A stretch of 64,000 nt of DNA from Methylobacterium longum (lineage in GTDB: Bacteria; Pseudomonadota; Alphaproteobacteria; Rhizobiales; Beijerinckiaceae): the NCBI RefSeq assembly GCF_022179385.1, contig NZ_BPQS01000030.1:1-64000 (forward strand). The letters run 5' to 3'. A model generated the notes under the pieces. It saw only the letters and a program-made list of their open reading frames with translations, did no database searches and was not told the DNA's origin. This document shows positions 41,276-49,280 of this stretch, one piece after another (the first letter of the stretch is position 1; each line of letters begins with the position of its first letter). Position numbers and translations under genes: made by a program.

Positions 41276-41355
41276 TTCCGCCCCTGTGAGTGCGCCGTCC
41301 CTGAGGCAGACCTGCGGTTGGTAATAGAGCTCTAACTCACCACGCAGGGCGGCTT
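41253..41355 (-). pseudogene. EAL-domain fragment joined to the kinase fragment
   Basis: The minus strand here reads ALRGELELYYQPQVCLRDGA and then LTGAEALFRWRQPR, which is the opening of an EAL domain including its signature. It is preceded by an in-frame TAA and runs directly into the kinase-derived sequence, so two unrelated gene pieces are fused. It encodes no functional protein. Confidence 0.75.
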
Positions 41356-41477
41356 ACCGGACAAAGCAGGGTCCGCCCTAGGGCGTGCCGATCTGGGAGT
41401 TTGCTCAGAGGGGCTCCGGCCGATGATGTCTCATGACCCAGCCCGTGGCATCCAGCCCCTGAGCCGCTCGACCCGCG

Positions 41478-41714
41478 TTACGGCGGCGTTGACCGAGCGA
41501 GAGCGATGGCGGCCTGCACCAACTTATTTCGACTTCTCGACGTAAGCCTTGCGTTGGTGAGCGCGTCTGCCGTCGCCTGGTGCTTCGCAACGGCGTCCGC
41601 GACATCGAGGGTATGACCGCTCCGGAACCGGAATGGCTCACAACGGGGATCGGCAAGGTAAACTCGCGCAGCCTCCTTGATCTCCCCCATTGTTACGATG
41701 CCGCTTCGACGCAA
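41478..41714 (-). CDS. Hypothetical protein, paralogue of the gene at 12.6 kb
   Basis: This frame of up to 78 residues begins at a TTG and has an internal ATG nine codons later. The core reads EAARVYLADPRCEPFRFRSG, TLDVADAVAKHQATADALTN and SRSRNKLVQAAIALARS, matching the order of motifs in the 91-residue protein at 12.6 kb. The frame is open for another 40 codons upstream without a strong start, so the true N-terminus is uncertain. No function is known. Confidence 0.55.
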   Translation of the reverse strand: MRRSGIVTMGEIKEAARVYLADPRCEPFRFRSGHTLDVADAVAKHQATADALTNARLTSRSRNKLVQAAIALARSTPP

Positions 41715-41837
41715 GTCCGCTACGACGGGCCGCTTGGGTTGTGCGCTAATCGCCGTAGATCCTTCAGAGCTGAGTAGGGCAGAGGCATCGCCAACGAGCC
41801 AACAATCTGTCAGGGAGCTTCCCGTAGGTCAGCACCC

Positions 41838-42050
41838 TCAATCTTTCATCGCGGCCACGATGCGCGCGATCTCCTGTAAGCTCTCCTCGATGCGACGGGT
41901 GTGAAGCAGGACGGTGTCGGCGTCCTCATTTCCAGCGCGATCATCGGGCCACCAGCGGCCGTCATCCAGCTCGTGCAGTAGTTGGCCGATGCGGTCGAAC
42001 TGTTGCTTCAGCGCAATCACCACACCTTCACAGGGATCATTTTCGGGCAT
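41838..42050 (-). CDS. Hypothetical helical protein
   Basis: This 70-residue protein is predicted to be mostly helical: EGVVIALKQQFDRIGQLLHE, a turn with DDGRWWPDDRAGNED, and TRRIEESLQEIARIVAAMKD. There is no signal or membrane helix. No family is recognised. Confidence 0.55.
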   Translation of the reverse strand: MPENDPCEGVVIALKQQFDRIGQLLHELDDGRWWPDDRAGNEDADTVLLHTRRIEESLQEIARIVAAMKD

Positions 42051-42132
42051 GGTGTAGTCTTTTATTCTTTACACTAAACGTACGCCCGCCGCCGCGAGCA
42101 ATGAAGGCTATATTTACGGGATCGCGAAGTAG

Positions 42133-42396
42133 TCAGGAGCCCGACCAATGCCTACCAGGCGGCTGGGGCAGCGGCATGCCCAAATCATTGAGGCCGAGAG
42201 TTAAAGCCAAGTACAGCAGCGCAGAGAATGGCAGTTCGCAACTTTCGCCGCTCTCAAGATTTTCAAGGATCTGAGGCGTGAGGCCGACCAGCCGTGCTGC
42301 ATCAGGTGCGCTGAGGCATAGCCGCCGTCGCGCAAGTGCGGCATGCGCGGCCAAGTTGATCAGCAGAAATCGGCGCTGCTCCTCAAGTTCCACCAT
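42133..42396 (-). CDS. XRE-like helix-turn-helix protein
   Basis: This 87-residue protein contains a helix-turn-helix of the XRE type (RRLCLSAPDAARLVGLTPQI followed by LENLESGESCELPFSALLYL), in which a recognition helix follows the conserved Ala-x-x-x-Gly-Leu turn. It starts 8 bases after the stop of the MucR-like gene on the same strand, so the two are probably co-transcribed. Targets are unknown. Confidence 0.7.
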   Translation of the reverse strand: MVELEEQRRFLLINLAAHAALARRRLCLSAPDAARLVGLTPQILENLESGESCELPFSALLYLALTLGLNDLGMPLPQPPGRHWSGS

Positions 42397-42404
42397 GCTT
42401 TTAC

Positions 42405-42890
42405 CTAACGTGCCGGTGATGAGGTTTTCGGTCGGGCGACATTCGGACGACTCCGAGCTCCGCGCTCATCAACGGGGCCCGATCGGCCCAGGCCGATAGC
42501 CCTGGCGATTTGGGAGCGCTGCTCGGCATAGCTGGAAGCGACCATCGGGTAATCGGCCGGTAAGCCGTAGCGCTCGCGGTATCCGCGTGGGCTAAACCCA
42601 TGGCTGTTCAGGTGTCGCTTGAGCGTCTTGTAGGTCTTGCCGTCGATGAAGCTGACGATGCCGTCCGGCTGGATTGACTTGCGGATCACCGAAGGTGTGG
42701 CCTTCTCGATCTCTTTGTTCATGACAACCGCGGGGACGCCGCTCGCGAGGCCTCGAAGAACCCCATACACACCAACGAGCAGGGACGGCAGATCGTTTGC
42801 TGGCAGGGAGTTATTTGAAACGTAGGCCGAGACGATGCCAGCCGCTCTATCAAGCAGAGCGGGCGCTTGCTGATGGGTTCCAATAGACAA
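42405..42890 (-). CDS. MucR/Ros family transcriptional regulator without zinc-binding cysteines
   Basis: This 161-residue protein has the Ros/MucR layout: an N-terminal helical dimerisation part (GIVSAYVSNNSLPANDLPSL and LLVGVYGVLRGL), then the DNA-binding part with SIQPDGIVSFIDGKTYKTLK, RHLNSHGFSPRGYRERYGLP and DYPMVASSYAEQRSQIARAI. Classical members bind zinc through Cys-x-x-Cys/Asp and two His. Here the first pair is replaced by SFID, so zinc binding is doubtful; such zinc-free Ros homologues are known in Rhizobiales. A TTG at 42890 preceded by CTGGAG is taken as the start; an ATG at 42938 is possible. Confidence 0.82.
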   Translation of the reverse strand: MSIGTHQQAPALLDRAAGIVSAYVSNNSLPANDLPSLLVGVYGVLRGLASGVPAVVMNKEIEKATPSVIRKSIQPDGIVSFIDGKTYKTLKRHLNSHGFSPRGYRERYGLPADYPMVASSYAEQRSQIARAIGLGRSGPVDERGARSRPNVARPKTSSPAR

Positions 42891-43204
42891 CTCAATTCTC
42901 CAGGTGATCTTTGACGGTTCCGAATTGTTGCGTCGCATTAAGACGCCGCGAGCTGAGGAAGCGCTTATCGATACGAAGTTCGACTGCTGCAGCCGCAGGT
43001 GGCGAGTGTTGTTGAATTTTTGTGCGCGTGCAGCTAACGGGCTTTTCGTGCATGAAGAGCCTTTCGAAAAAGCGTGGCACGTGTTGTCTCAATCTGTCAG
43101 AAGGGATGCTCGCGGTGTCACTCCTGAGTCCAATTTAACTGATGTGCGCGGCGTAAAATCGGCTCAGGCGGAACAGATCATCGGCTGGACAGGCTGAGGG
43201 CTTG
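42891..43204. other. Divergent region between the MucR-like and AraC-like genes
   Basis: About 310 bases between two divergent regulator genes. No gene is supported. The last bases (CTGAGGGCT) are the leader of the AraC-type gene. Confidence 0.35.
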
Positions 43205-44167
43205 ATGCAGAAAATCTTCTCGACGGCCGATGTCCACCCTCGCGACCGCTTTGATTATTGGATGGGCACCATTCGCGAGAACATCATTCGCAACGATGCG
43301 GTGCCCGCCTGTAGAAGAGCTTTCAAGGCCATGCTCAGCGCAGGATCGATTGGCTCGGTCAATCTCACCCTATCGAGCAGTTCGGCGGTCAGGGTGTCGC
43401 ACACGACGCATCACACTGGACAGCCGAGCGATGACCAACTGTTCGTGTTCATGCCGCTAGCAGGGTCAAAAGTCTTGCAGCAAAGTGGACGCCAAACGGT
43501 GCTCAAGCCGGGACAGTTTGCGGTGATTGACCCGCGGCTGCCACATGAAGCCATCTTCTCCGATGCCTCAGAGACGCTCACGCTGATCTCAGACCGTAAA
43601 CTTCTGGAGAGCCGCCTCGGAGCGGTTCAAGACCTGACAGCGCGTCCGATCGGCCTAGATACGGCAGAGGGGCAGTTGGCGTCGGGCTACCTGAAGATGC
43701 TGCCCTCTCAGGCGGGTCGCTTAAGTTCAGCGGCTGCGGACGTGGTCGAGGTACAACTGCTCGATCTTGTGGCGCTCGCTCTCGGGAAATCGAGAGAAGA
43801 GCACATTTCGTGTGGCTCGTCGGCCCGTTTGCTCGTTCGCACGAAGCTGTATGCGGTCATCGACGCTCGGCTATCCGATCCGAAGCTCGACGCTGCAGCT
43901 ATTGCAAAGGCCGCTGGTGTAGGCGTTCGTTATGCCAACGCCGTGCTGGCTGACGAGAATACATCGCTCGGTCGGCTTGTTCAGAGCCGACGCCTGGAGC
44001 GCTGCCGGACGGCGCTCGCGGACCCAGCACAGGGGCACCGTTCAGTAAGCGAGATTGCTTACAGATGGGGCTTCTCGGACATGACTCATTTCGGCCGTCG
44101 GTTTAGGGCGGCCTACGGGCTTCTGCCGAGTGAATTTCGCTGCCAAGCCCGAATGGAGGCGCCTTGA
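43205..44167 (+). CDS. AraC family transcriptional regulator
   Basis: This 320-residue protein has an AraC-binding-like (FeaR-type) N-terminal domain with DQLFVFMPLAGSKVLQQSGR and LKPGQFAVIDPRLPHEAIFS, and a C-terminal double helix-turn-helix: DAAAIAKAAGVGVRYANAVL, then SVSEIAYRWGFSDMTHFGRR followed by FRAAYGLLPSEFR, the AraC signature. It should bind DNA as a regulator of nearby or distant genes in response to an unknown ligand. The ATG at 43205 directly follows a TTG, and either could serve as start. Confidence 0.9.
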   Translation: MQKIFSTADVHPRDRFDYWMGTIRENIIRNDAVPACRRAFKAMLSAGSIGSVNLTLSSSSAVRVSHTTHHTGQPSDDQLFVFMPLAGSKVLQQSGRQTVLKPGQFAVIDPRLPHEAIFSDASETLTLISDRKLLESRLGAVQDLTARPIGLDTAEGQLASGYLKMLPSQAGRLSSAAADVVEVQLLDLVALALGKSREEHISCGSSARLLVRTKLYAVIDARLSDPKLDAAAIAKAAGVGVRYANAVLADENTSLGRLVQSRRLERCRTALADPAQGHRSVSEIAYRWGFSDMTHFGRRFRAAYGLLPSEFRCQARMEAP

Positions 44168-44281
44168 ACGCTCGGCCGGTCACTATGATCGGCCAGCCGA
44201 CGCGGTTTGTGGGACCGGCCGGTCGGCACCGCTAAGCTGATGCGATGATCATGCGCTGACGCGCCTCGGCTAGTTGGGGTG

Positions 44282-44453
44282 GAGCCTGTGTGAAAACGAA
44301 AGCGCATGCCGAAACTATAGAACAATCTTCTGCGCGGCCGATAAGTAGCCCCGCTGCGTGGCCGTTCTGACGCGGTTTAGGCCTCTATTTCGGCACTGCT
44401 CAGGTCGTTCTCGGGAAGATCCTTCTACCGCTTCTGAGTTTTCACACACCCTC
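44282..44453. mobile_element. MITE-like element
   Basis: A 172-bp segment is bounded by inverted ends GAGCCTGTGTGAAAAC (44282-44297) and GTTTTCACACACCCTC (44438-44453), with a perfect 11-bp core and similar AAGCG motifs just inside. It is flanked by the direct repeat GGTG (44278-44281 and 44454-44457), as for a 4-bp target duplication. It has no reading frame. Ends with TGTGTGAAAAC recall DDE insertion sequences of Rhizobiales, which could mobilise it in trans. Confidence 0.65.
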
Positions 44454-44470
44454 GGTGGGAAGCAGACAGC

Positions 44471-44698
44471 TCACCGCAGAATACCGAGGCGAGAGCGCAC
44501 CGCTACCGTGACGATGGCGTAAAACGGAACGGCGATGATGGCGGTCGCGCCCCATACCCATAGGGCTACGTCTTCCAACATCAGCGCCGCAATTATTCCG
44601 AACCAGTATGCGGCTTCGAGGAGGTGCACGAGGATGTTGAGGCGATCCTGCTTCATCGCTTTCGGAGCGGCGAAAGGGCGTCGTCGAGCTGTAGGCAT
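44471..44698 (-). CDS. Small membrane protein with two helices
   Basis: This 75-residue protein has a basic N-terminus (MPTARRRPFAAPKAMKQDRL) and two membrane helices (LLEAAYWFGIIAALMLEDVA and LWVWGATAIIAVPFYAIVTV), ending in a basic tail. GGAGAGAAGCTC precedes the ATG at 44698. It could be a small regulatory or structural inner-membrane protein; no family is recognised. Confidence 0.65.
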   Translation of the reverse strand: MPTARRRPFAAPKAMKQDRLNILVHLLEAAYWFGIIAALMLEDVALWVWGATAIIAVPFYAIVTVAVRSRLGILR

Positions 44699-45213
44699 GA
44701 GCTTCTCTCCGGTCGACGGCCGAGTCATCATACAGGAGATCTCACAGGTTCAGTCGCTCCAAAGTGGGGGCGCCACGTCGCTGTGGATAGCGACCATGAA
44801 GGAGGTCGGCTGAGGCGACGGGTCATCTCTGAATGTCCGAGCCAGATTGTGAGCGGTCCCCGCGGCTATGTCTGCCTCGATGTATCCGCTGCTCAAAAGC
44901 GGACCGACGGCTCTCGGCCAGCTCCGGCCGGCCGCTTCGAGGCCAAGACAGCCGTTGAGCGGGGCCGCTGGCCTGCTCCGAAGCGGACAAAGGGTGCAGA
45001 AGGGCGAACGTCATAGAAGGGTGGGAAGCGGTCTCTCGCTGTGGGGCTAAAATCGGACGTTCGAGCGGTCAGCGGCAGCCGACACGAGTTTGGCGAGATG
45101 GGCTGTGCAAGGCCGAGGCTTTGACGACAGCCCCGAGCTTTATTTCCAACCGATGTCACATCCGGCATTCGTGCGTCGTCACCCTCGTGGACCGATCACG
45201 AGGGAAGAGTGCG
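44699..45213. other. Gene-free region with dispersed repeat motifs
   Basis: No gene is called. The part at 44887-45085 holds a rearranged copy of the hairpin repeat: AAAAGCGGACC at 44895-44905, GGCTCTCGGCCAGC near 44909 and GAAGCGGACA at 44980-44989, followed by ATCGGACGTTCGAGCGGTC near 45052. The leader of the next gene carries GAGGGAAGAG. Confidence 0.45.
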
Positions 45214-45609
45214 ATGAGCAAAGCTATTCCGGCTTTGGCTGGCCTGCTTGGCGCAGGACTAATCGGCAACGGCATCTTCATGCTCGCCTCGCCTGAGGCA
45301 TGGTACTTCGCGGTGCCAGGCGTGACCTCGACAGGCCCGTTCAATCAGCACTTCCTGCGCGATATCGGCCTGATCTTCGTGCTGATCGGGTCCGGATTTG
45401 TGTACGGTGCGGTGAGACCCAGCTCGCGTGTTCTGCTTTGGAGCATTGGTGCGATCTGGCTCTCAGGGCATGCGCTGTTCCACGTCTGGGAGGTTGCAGT
45501 GGGCATTTGCGGGCCGGACGTGCTGCCCCGCGACTTCCCCGCGGTTACACTTCCTGCGCTTATTGCGGCCGCCCTCAGCGTTTGGTCGCTTCGCCATGCC
45601 GACCACTGA
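45214..45609 (+). CDS. Four-helix inner-membrane protein upstream of an ECF41-type sigma factor
   Basis: This 131-residue protein has four hydrophobic helices: ALAGLLGAGLIGNGIFMLAS, IGLIFVLIGSGFVYGAV, LLWSIGAIWLSGHALFHVWE and VTLPALIAAALSVWSL. The conserved-looking HFLRDIGL and HALFHVWE segments carry His residues within or near the membrane. The family is not one I can name. Its last 14 bases overlap the start of the sigma factor gene, so the two are coupled. Confidence 0.7.
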   Translation: MSKAIPALAGLLGAGLIGNGIFMLASPEAWYFAVPGVTSTGPFNQHFLRDIGLIFVLIGSGFVYGAVRPSSRVLLWSIGAIWLSGHALFHVWEVAVGICGPDVLPRDFPAVTLPALIAAALSVWSLRHADH

Positions 45610-46495
45610 TGATCCGACCCTCATCTTCGAACAGGAGCGGACGCGGCTCGTCCGGCTCGCATACCGCATGCTCGGTTCATTCGGCGAGGCCGAGGATGTC
45701 GTGCAGGACGCCTGGCTCCGCTGGCGGTACGTCGACCATGCCGGTGTATCGTCGGCCGGTGCCTTCCTGTCGCGCACGGTGACGCGGCTCTGCCTGGACG
45801 TCATGAAGTCCGCCCGCGCACGGCGAGAGACATACTTTGGAACTTGGTTGCCCGAGCCCGTCGCCATGGCGCCGGACGAAGCCTCTGGCGATGACCTGAC
45901 ACTCACGCTGATGCTCGCCTTGGAGCGGCTCTCGCCTCTGGAGCGGGCTGCGTTCCTCCTGCACGACGTTTTCGCGGTTCCGCTCGGGGAGATCGCGGCG
46001 ACACTTCAGCGTGAGCCGCCAGCTGTCCGTCAGCTCGCAGCCAGAGCGAGGAGGCACGTGCAGTCGGCACGTCCGCGCTTCCCCGTCGACAGGGAGGAGG
46101 GGACACGCATCGCTAAAGCCTTCTTCGAGGCGTCGGCGACAGGCGACGTCGCGGCGCTTCGCAGCATGCTCGCGGATGCCGTCATCGTGCACTCCGATGG
46201 TGGCGGAAAGGTACACGCATTCCCGCGGCCTATCATCGGCATCGACAAGGTCATGCGTATGTTCGAGGGAGCTGCCCGGAAGTCGTGGATCCAGCATGCC
46301 CAGAAGCTGCAGGACCTCTGGATCGATGGCCTGCCGGGCTATTTCAGCCTGGAGCCGGGCGGAACCCTCCAGACCGTGGCCCTGGATATCCAGGGCGGCC
46401 TGATCGTCGGCATCTACTTCACCCGCAACCCGGACAAGCTCGAACGTATGGCAAGGCTGTTCGGAGGGGCAGCGGCAGAGCATATGCCTCAATGA
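45596..46495 (+). CDS. ECF41-type sigma factor with C-terminal SnoaL-like domain
   Basis: This 299-residue protein has sigma region 2 (RTRLVRLAYRMLGSFGEAED and VVQDAWLRWR), the linker YFGTWLPEPVAM typical of ECF41, region 4 (ERLSPLERAAFLLHDVFAVP and LGEIAATLQREPPAVRQLAA), and a C-terminal SnoaL-like domain with DGGGKV and YFTRNPDKL, two marks of the group. In ECF41 factors this domain tunes activity in place of a separate anti-sigma factor. Group members are usually linked to genes for an oxidoreductase, epimerase or carboxymuconolactone decarboxylase; an NAD(P)-binding oxidoreductase gene lies 0.5 kb downstream on the other strand. Confidence 0.9.
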   Translation: MPTTDDPTLIFEQERTRLVRLAYRMLGSFGEAEDVVQDAWLRWRYVDHAGVSSAGAFLSRTVTRLCLDVMKSARARRETYFGTWLPEPVAMAPDEASGDDLTLTLMLALERLSPLERAAFLLHDVFAVPLGEIAATLQREPPAVRQLAARARRHVQSARPRFPVDREEGTRIAKAFFEASATGDVAALRSMLADAVIVHSDGGGKVHAFPRPIIGIDKVMRMFEGAARKSWIQHAQKLQDLWIDGLPGYFSLEPGGTLQTVALDIQGGLIVGIYFTRNPDKLERMARLFGGAAAEHMPQ

Positions 46496-46498
46496 GTC

Positions 46499-46939
46499 TC
46501 ACCGCCGGGCGATTGCGAGCTCCCTGCGGCATACCCTGGAAAAGGTACAGAGTGGATCGAGGTCGCCGGCGTGGTGGATGTCGGCATAGGACGAGATACT
46601 CTTATGCGGGGCGAAGTAAGTCTCGCCGATGCCTTGCATGACACGCTCCGCCTCTTCGAGCGTTTCCGGGCCGCCGAAGAGCCGGATCTTGTTCACGATG
46701 GCATACAGGTTCACCAGTTTGGCCGGATCTTTGAGGTCATGCTGGAAGGCGTCGCCGAACAGTGTCGACGCCTCCCGAATGAACTCGCCGTAGAGAGCTT
46801 CCCGTCGCGCGCGGTCCTGCACCAGCAGAGTTGCTCGCTCCTGGCTGTGTTGCGTCAGCCATGTGGTCGCGAAGGAGGCCATCGCGCCGATGCTGGAACC
46901 CGCGAGCGCTGAAAGCGCCGAGACGTAGGCCGCATCCAT
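46499..46939 (-). CDS. Hypothetical membrane-anchored protein
   Basis: This 146-residue protein has one N-terminal hydrophobic helix (VSALSALAGSSIGAMASFAT) and then an all-helical cytoplasmic part (LVQDRARREALYGEFIREAS, KLVNLYAIVNKIRLFGGPET, EEAERVMQGIGETYFAPHKS). It ends 4 bases from the convergent sigma factor stop and lies 12 bases after the start of the oxidoreductase gene's stop, so it precedes neither in the same operon order with certainty. No family is recognised. Confidence 0.6.
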   Translation of the reverse strand: MDAAYVSALSALAGSSIGAMASFATTWLTQHSQERATLLVQDRARREALYGEFIREASTLFGDAFQHDLKDPAKLVNLYAIVNKIRLFGGPETLEEAERVMQGIGETYFAPHKSISSYADIHHAGDLDPLCTFSRVCRRELAIARR

Positions 46940-46951
46940 CGGCAGCGTACC

Positions 46952-47710
46952 TCAGGCCACGCGCTTCGGCTGCGCGGCCAGCCAGTCGCTGTAGCGCCGC
47001 TTTGACAGCCAAGCGTCACCAGCGGGTGTCAACCAGCGATCTTCGAGGAGCACTCCAAAATAGGGGGCGGTGTCGTCCGTGATGACGTCACGCGTTTCGC
47101 CGATGCCGTCGAAGTGGCGCTTCACCAGCTCGACCATCGGCAGCCGCTCAGGACCGGCGATCTCGATCATGCAGTTACGGGGTGGTGCGAGCGCGGCCTC
47201 AGCGACCTTCTCGGCTACATCGGCCGATGCGATCGGCTGGATTGAGGCGGAGGTCACCCGGGCCACGCCGTCGATGATAGCCGCTCCCGCAATCGTGCCG
47301 ACGAACTCGAAGAACTGCGTGGCGCGGACCAGCGTCCAGGGCACGCCCGCCGAGGCGATCAGTTCCTCTTGGGCAAGCTTCGCGCGGAAGTAGCCGCTGT
47401 CGAGCAGGAGCTCGGTCCCGACCACTGAGAGTGCCACGTGGTGCGTGACGCCCGCAGCCTTCTCTGCCGCCGCGAGGTTCCGTCCGGCGCGGACGAAGAA
47501 GTCCATCGCCGCATCGTCAGCAAAGGAGGGCGCGTTGGCGACGTCGATGACGACGCTGGCGCCCTGCAACGCGTCCGCCAAGCCCTCGCCTGTGACAGCG
47601 TTCACCCCGGTATTGGGCGAGGCCGCGAGCACCTCGTGGCCGGCGCTCCTCAGGTTGGCGACGACTTGTGAGCCAATCAGCCCAGTTCCGCCGATGACGA
47701 CGATCTTCAT
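46952..47710 (-). CDS. NmrA-like/SDR NAD(P)-binding oxidoreductase
   Basis: This 252-residue protein has an N-terminal Rossmann fold with KIVVIGGTGLIGSQVVANL, an atypical SDR of the NmrA/NAD(P)H-binding group. Further landmarks are ASVVIDVANAPSF, THHVALSVVGTELLLDSGYF with a Tyr and nearby Lys in the active-site position (YFRAKLAQEEL), and PWTLVRATQFFEFVG. Such proteins reduce small substrates or act as redox sensors. GGAGCGTCAC precedes the ATG at 47710. A gene of this type is the usual partner of ECF41 sigma factors, and the one here lies close by. Confidence 0.88.
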   Translation of the reverse strand: MKIVVIGGTGLIGSQVVANLRSAGHEVLAASPNTGVNAVTGEGLADALQGASVVIDVANAPSFADDAAMDFFVRAGRNLAAAEKAAGVTHHVALSVVGTELLLDSGYFRAKLAQEELIASAGVPWTLVRATQFFEFVGTIAGAAIIDGVARVTSASIQPIASADVAEKVAEAALAPPRNCMIEIAGPERLPMVELVKRHFDGIGETRDVITDDTAPYFGVLLEDRWLTPAGDAWLSKRRYSDWLAAQPKRVA

Positions 47711-48027
47711 GTGACGCTCCATCTCAGCTCCAATCCCTTTGGGACGGTCGAGGTCATGACGAGGAGCGCCCCTCGCAGTGTGACATCGGCGTGGAAGATC
47801 AATGCGCCCGACTTGAGCCTAGCGAGGGCTTGACCTTGTGGGATGCTCGGGACCGGGGCAGCGTGGAAAAGTCTTCCCGGTCCAAACCTGCCGGGACGGT
47901 GCACGAGCCCACGGAAGCGCATCCTCAGGACCGATCCCGATCCCGAGGATGAACGATTGTCGATGAGGCACCCGTGCGCGAATTCCCGGATTCAACGGAC
48001 GACCGGGCCAGCACGGGCTCCGTGCAC
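47711..48027. promoter_or_regulatory. Upstream region of the oxidoreductase gene
   Basis: About 315 bases between the oxidoreductase start and the end of the hydrolase gene, both on the minus strand. It should hold the oxidoreductase promoter, possibly the target of the nearby ECF41-type factor; ECF41 promoters have a TGTCACA-like -35, and I see no unambiguous match. Confidence 0.3.
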
Positions 48028-48975
48028 TCAGAAGTCCCAGAATACGGGAACCCACCGAAAAGCGTCGCCATCAACCGCAACCCGGCCGACGGACGGGAAC
48101 GGCAGGTGCGTGGCGATCAACTGCTCGCCGGTCGCCGCCAATTCCCGCAGAAGCCGAACGCGAACGCGAGCCGCCTCCTTGGGATCGTGTTCGAAGCCGT
48201 TGTGCCAGTCGGGATGCTCGAATCCGACCGTGAACACGGCATCGCCGGCGAATGTCAGCCGATCGCCGCCGGATGACAGGCGGACCACGCTGTGCCCGGG
48301 CGTGTGGCCGCCGGTGCGCTGGACCATCACCCCCGGCGCGACCTCGTACTTTTCGTCGAACAGCCGCAACTGGTTGCGGTACTCCTGCGCGAACCGCTTA
48401 GCGGCCGTCCTGAGCGCATCAGGAAACCCCTCTGGCATGTCGACCTGCGTGAAGTCAGGCGCTTCCCAGAATTTGACCTCGGCAGCCGCCACGTGGATCC
48501 GTAGATCCGAGCGCAGCCGCTCCTTCACGCCGTCGACGAGGAGCCCGCCGACATGGTCCATGTGCATGTGGGTGAGCACCACGTCGGTCACAGCCGCGAG
48601 ATCAATGCCAGCAGCTTCCAGTCGCCTGACCAGTTGCCCGGCCCGCGGCAGGTTCAGGTTCGGGTCCAGCCCCAAGCCGGCGTCGATGAGGATGGTCTGG
48701 CCGCCACTGCGGACCACAACCGCGTTCAGCGACCAGTCGAACGCGTCCGACGGCAGGAACATGTCGTTGAGCCAAGCCGCCCTTTCGGCCGCATCGACGT
48801 TGTGTCCCAACATCTTGGTCGGGAGCGGCAGCACTCCATCGCTGACGACCAGCACATCGATCTCACCGACCCGCACCATGTAGCGCGATGGCACCAACTC
48901 CTCACCTTGCACACGCGGAGGGCCAGCATATCCCGGATCGGTTCGTCCGGCATTGGCAGTTACTACAGTAGTCAT
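48028..48975 (-). CDS. Metallo-beta-lactamase-fold hydrolase
   Basis: This 315-residue protein has the MBL metal site: VVLTHMHMDHVGG for the first His-x-His-x-Asp-His motif, TGGHTPGHSV for the next His, and LTFAGDAVF for the bridging Asp, with a final His in ATHLPFPS. The length and the N-terminal MVRVGEIDVLVVSDGVLPLP are typical of lactonase- or glyoxalase-like members that open ester or lactone bonds. No signal peptide is evident. The start at 48975 is six bases after GGAAGGG; an ATG at 48981 abuts that site. Confidence 0.88.
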   Translation of the reverse strand: MTTVVTANAGRTDPGYAGPPRVQGEELVPSRYMVRVGEIDVLVVSDGVLPLPTKMLGHNVDAAERAAWLNDMFLPSDAFDWSLNAVVVRSGGQTILIDAGLGLDPNLNLPRAGQLVRRLEAAGIDLAAVTDVVLTHMHMDHVGGLLVDGVKERLRSDLRIHVAAAEVKFWEAPDFTQVDMPEGFPDALRTAAKRFAQEYRNQLRLFDEKYEVAPGVMVQRTGGHTPGHSVVRLSSGGDRLTFAGDAVFTVGFEHPDWHNGFEHDPKEAARVRVRLLRELAATGEQLIATHLPFPSVGRVAVDGDAFRWVPVFWDF

Positions 48976-49245
48976 CGTCATCCCTTCCATGGGACGCGCG
49001 TGCACCTGGCACGTCAGGACCACGAAACGCGCGTCATCCACAGAGACGAGACGGGGTCGACAGATGTGACATGAGCGAAGAGAAGTCGAACTCATCGCCC
49101 AAGGATGATCGCTTCGCCTCAATGATTTCCTGGAGCAAACGGCCTCTTTTCGGCCTATCGCCGTCGTCCGAAGCTGCTTCACCAAGAGCCTGAGAGCGGA
49201 CGTTCTCAAGACCTGCTATGGGTTGTGAGCGAGGGTTACAACCGC

Positions 49246-49280
49246 GTCCGCTTTTCTGGTCTCCTGTTCAGAAGCGGACA
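49246..49280. repeat. Dispersed hairpin repeat (GTCCGCTT/AAGCGGAC)
   Basis: GTCCGCTTTTCTG and CAGAAGCGGACA face each other around a short loop, with CGCAATCGGCCAAACC just downstream. It is a member of the family whose clearest copy is at 38225. Confidence 0.55.
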
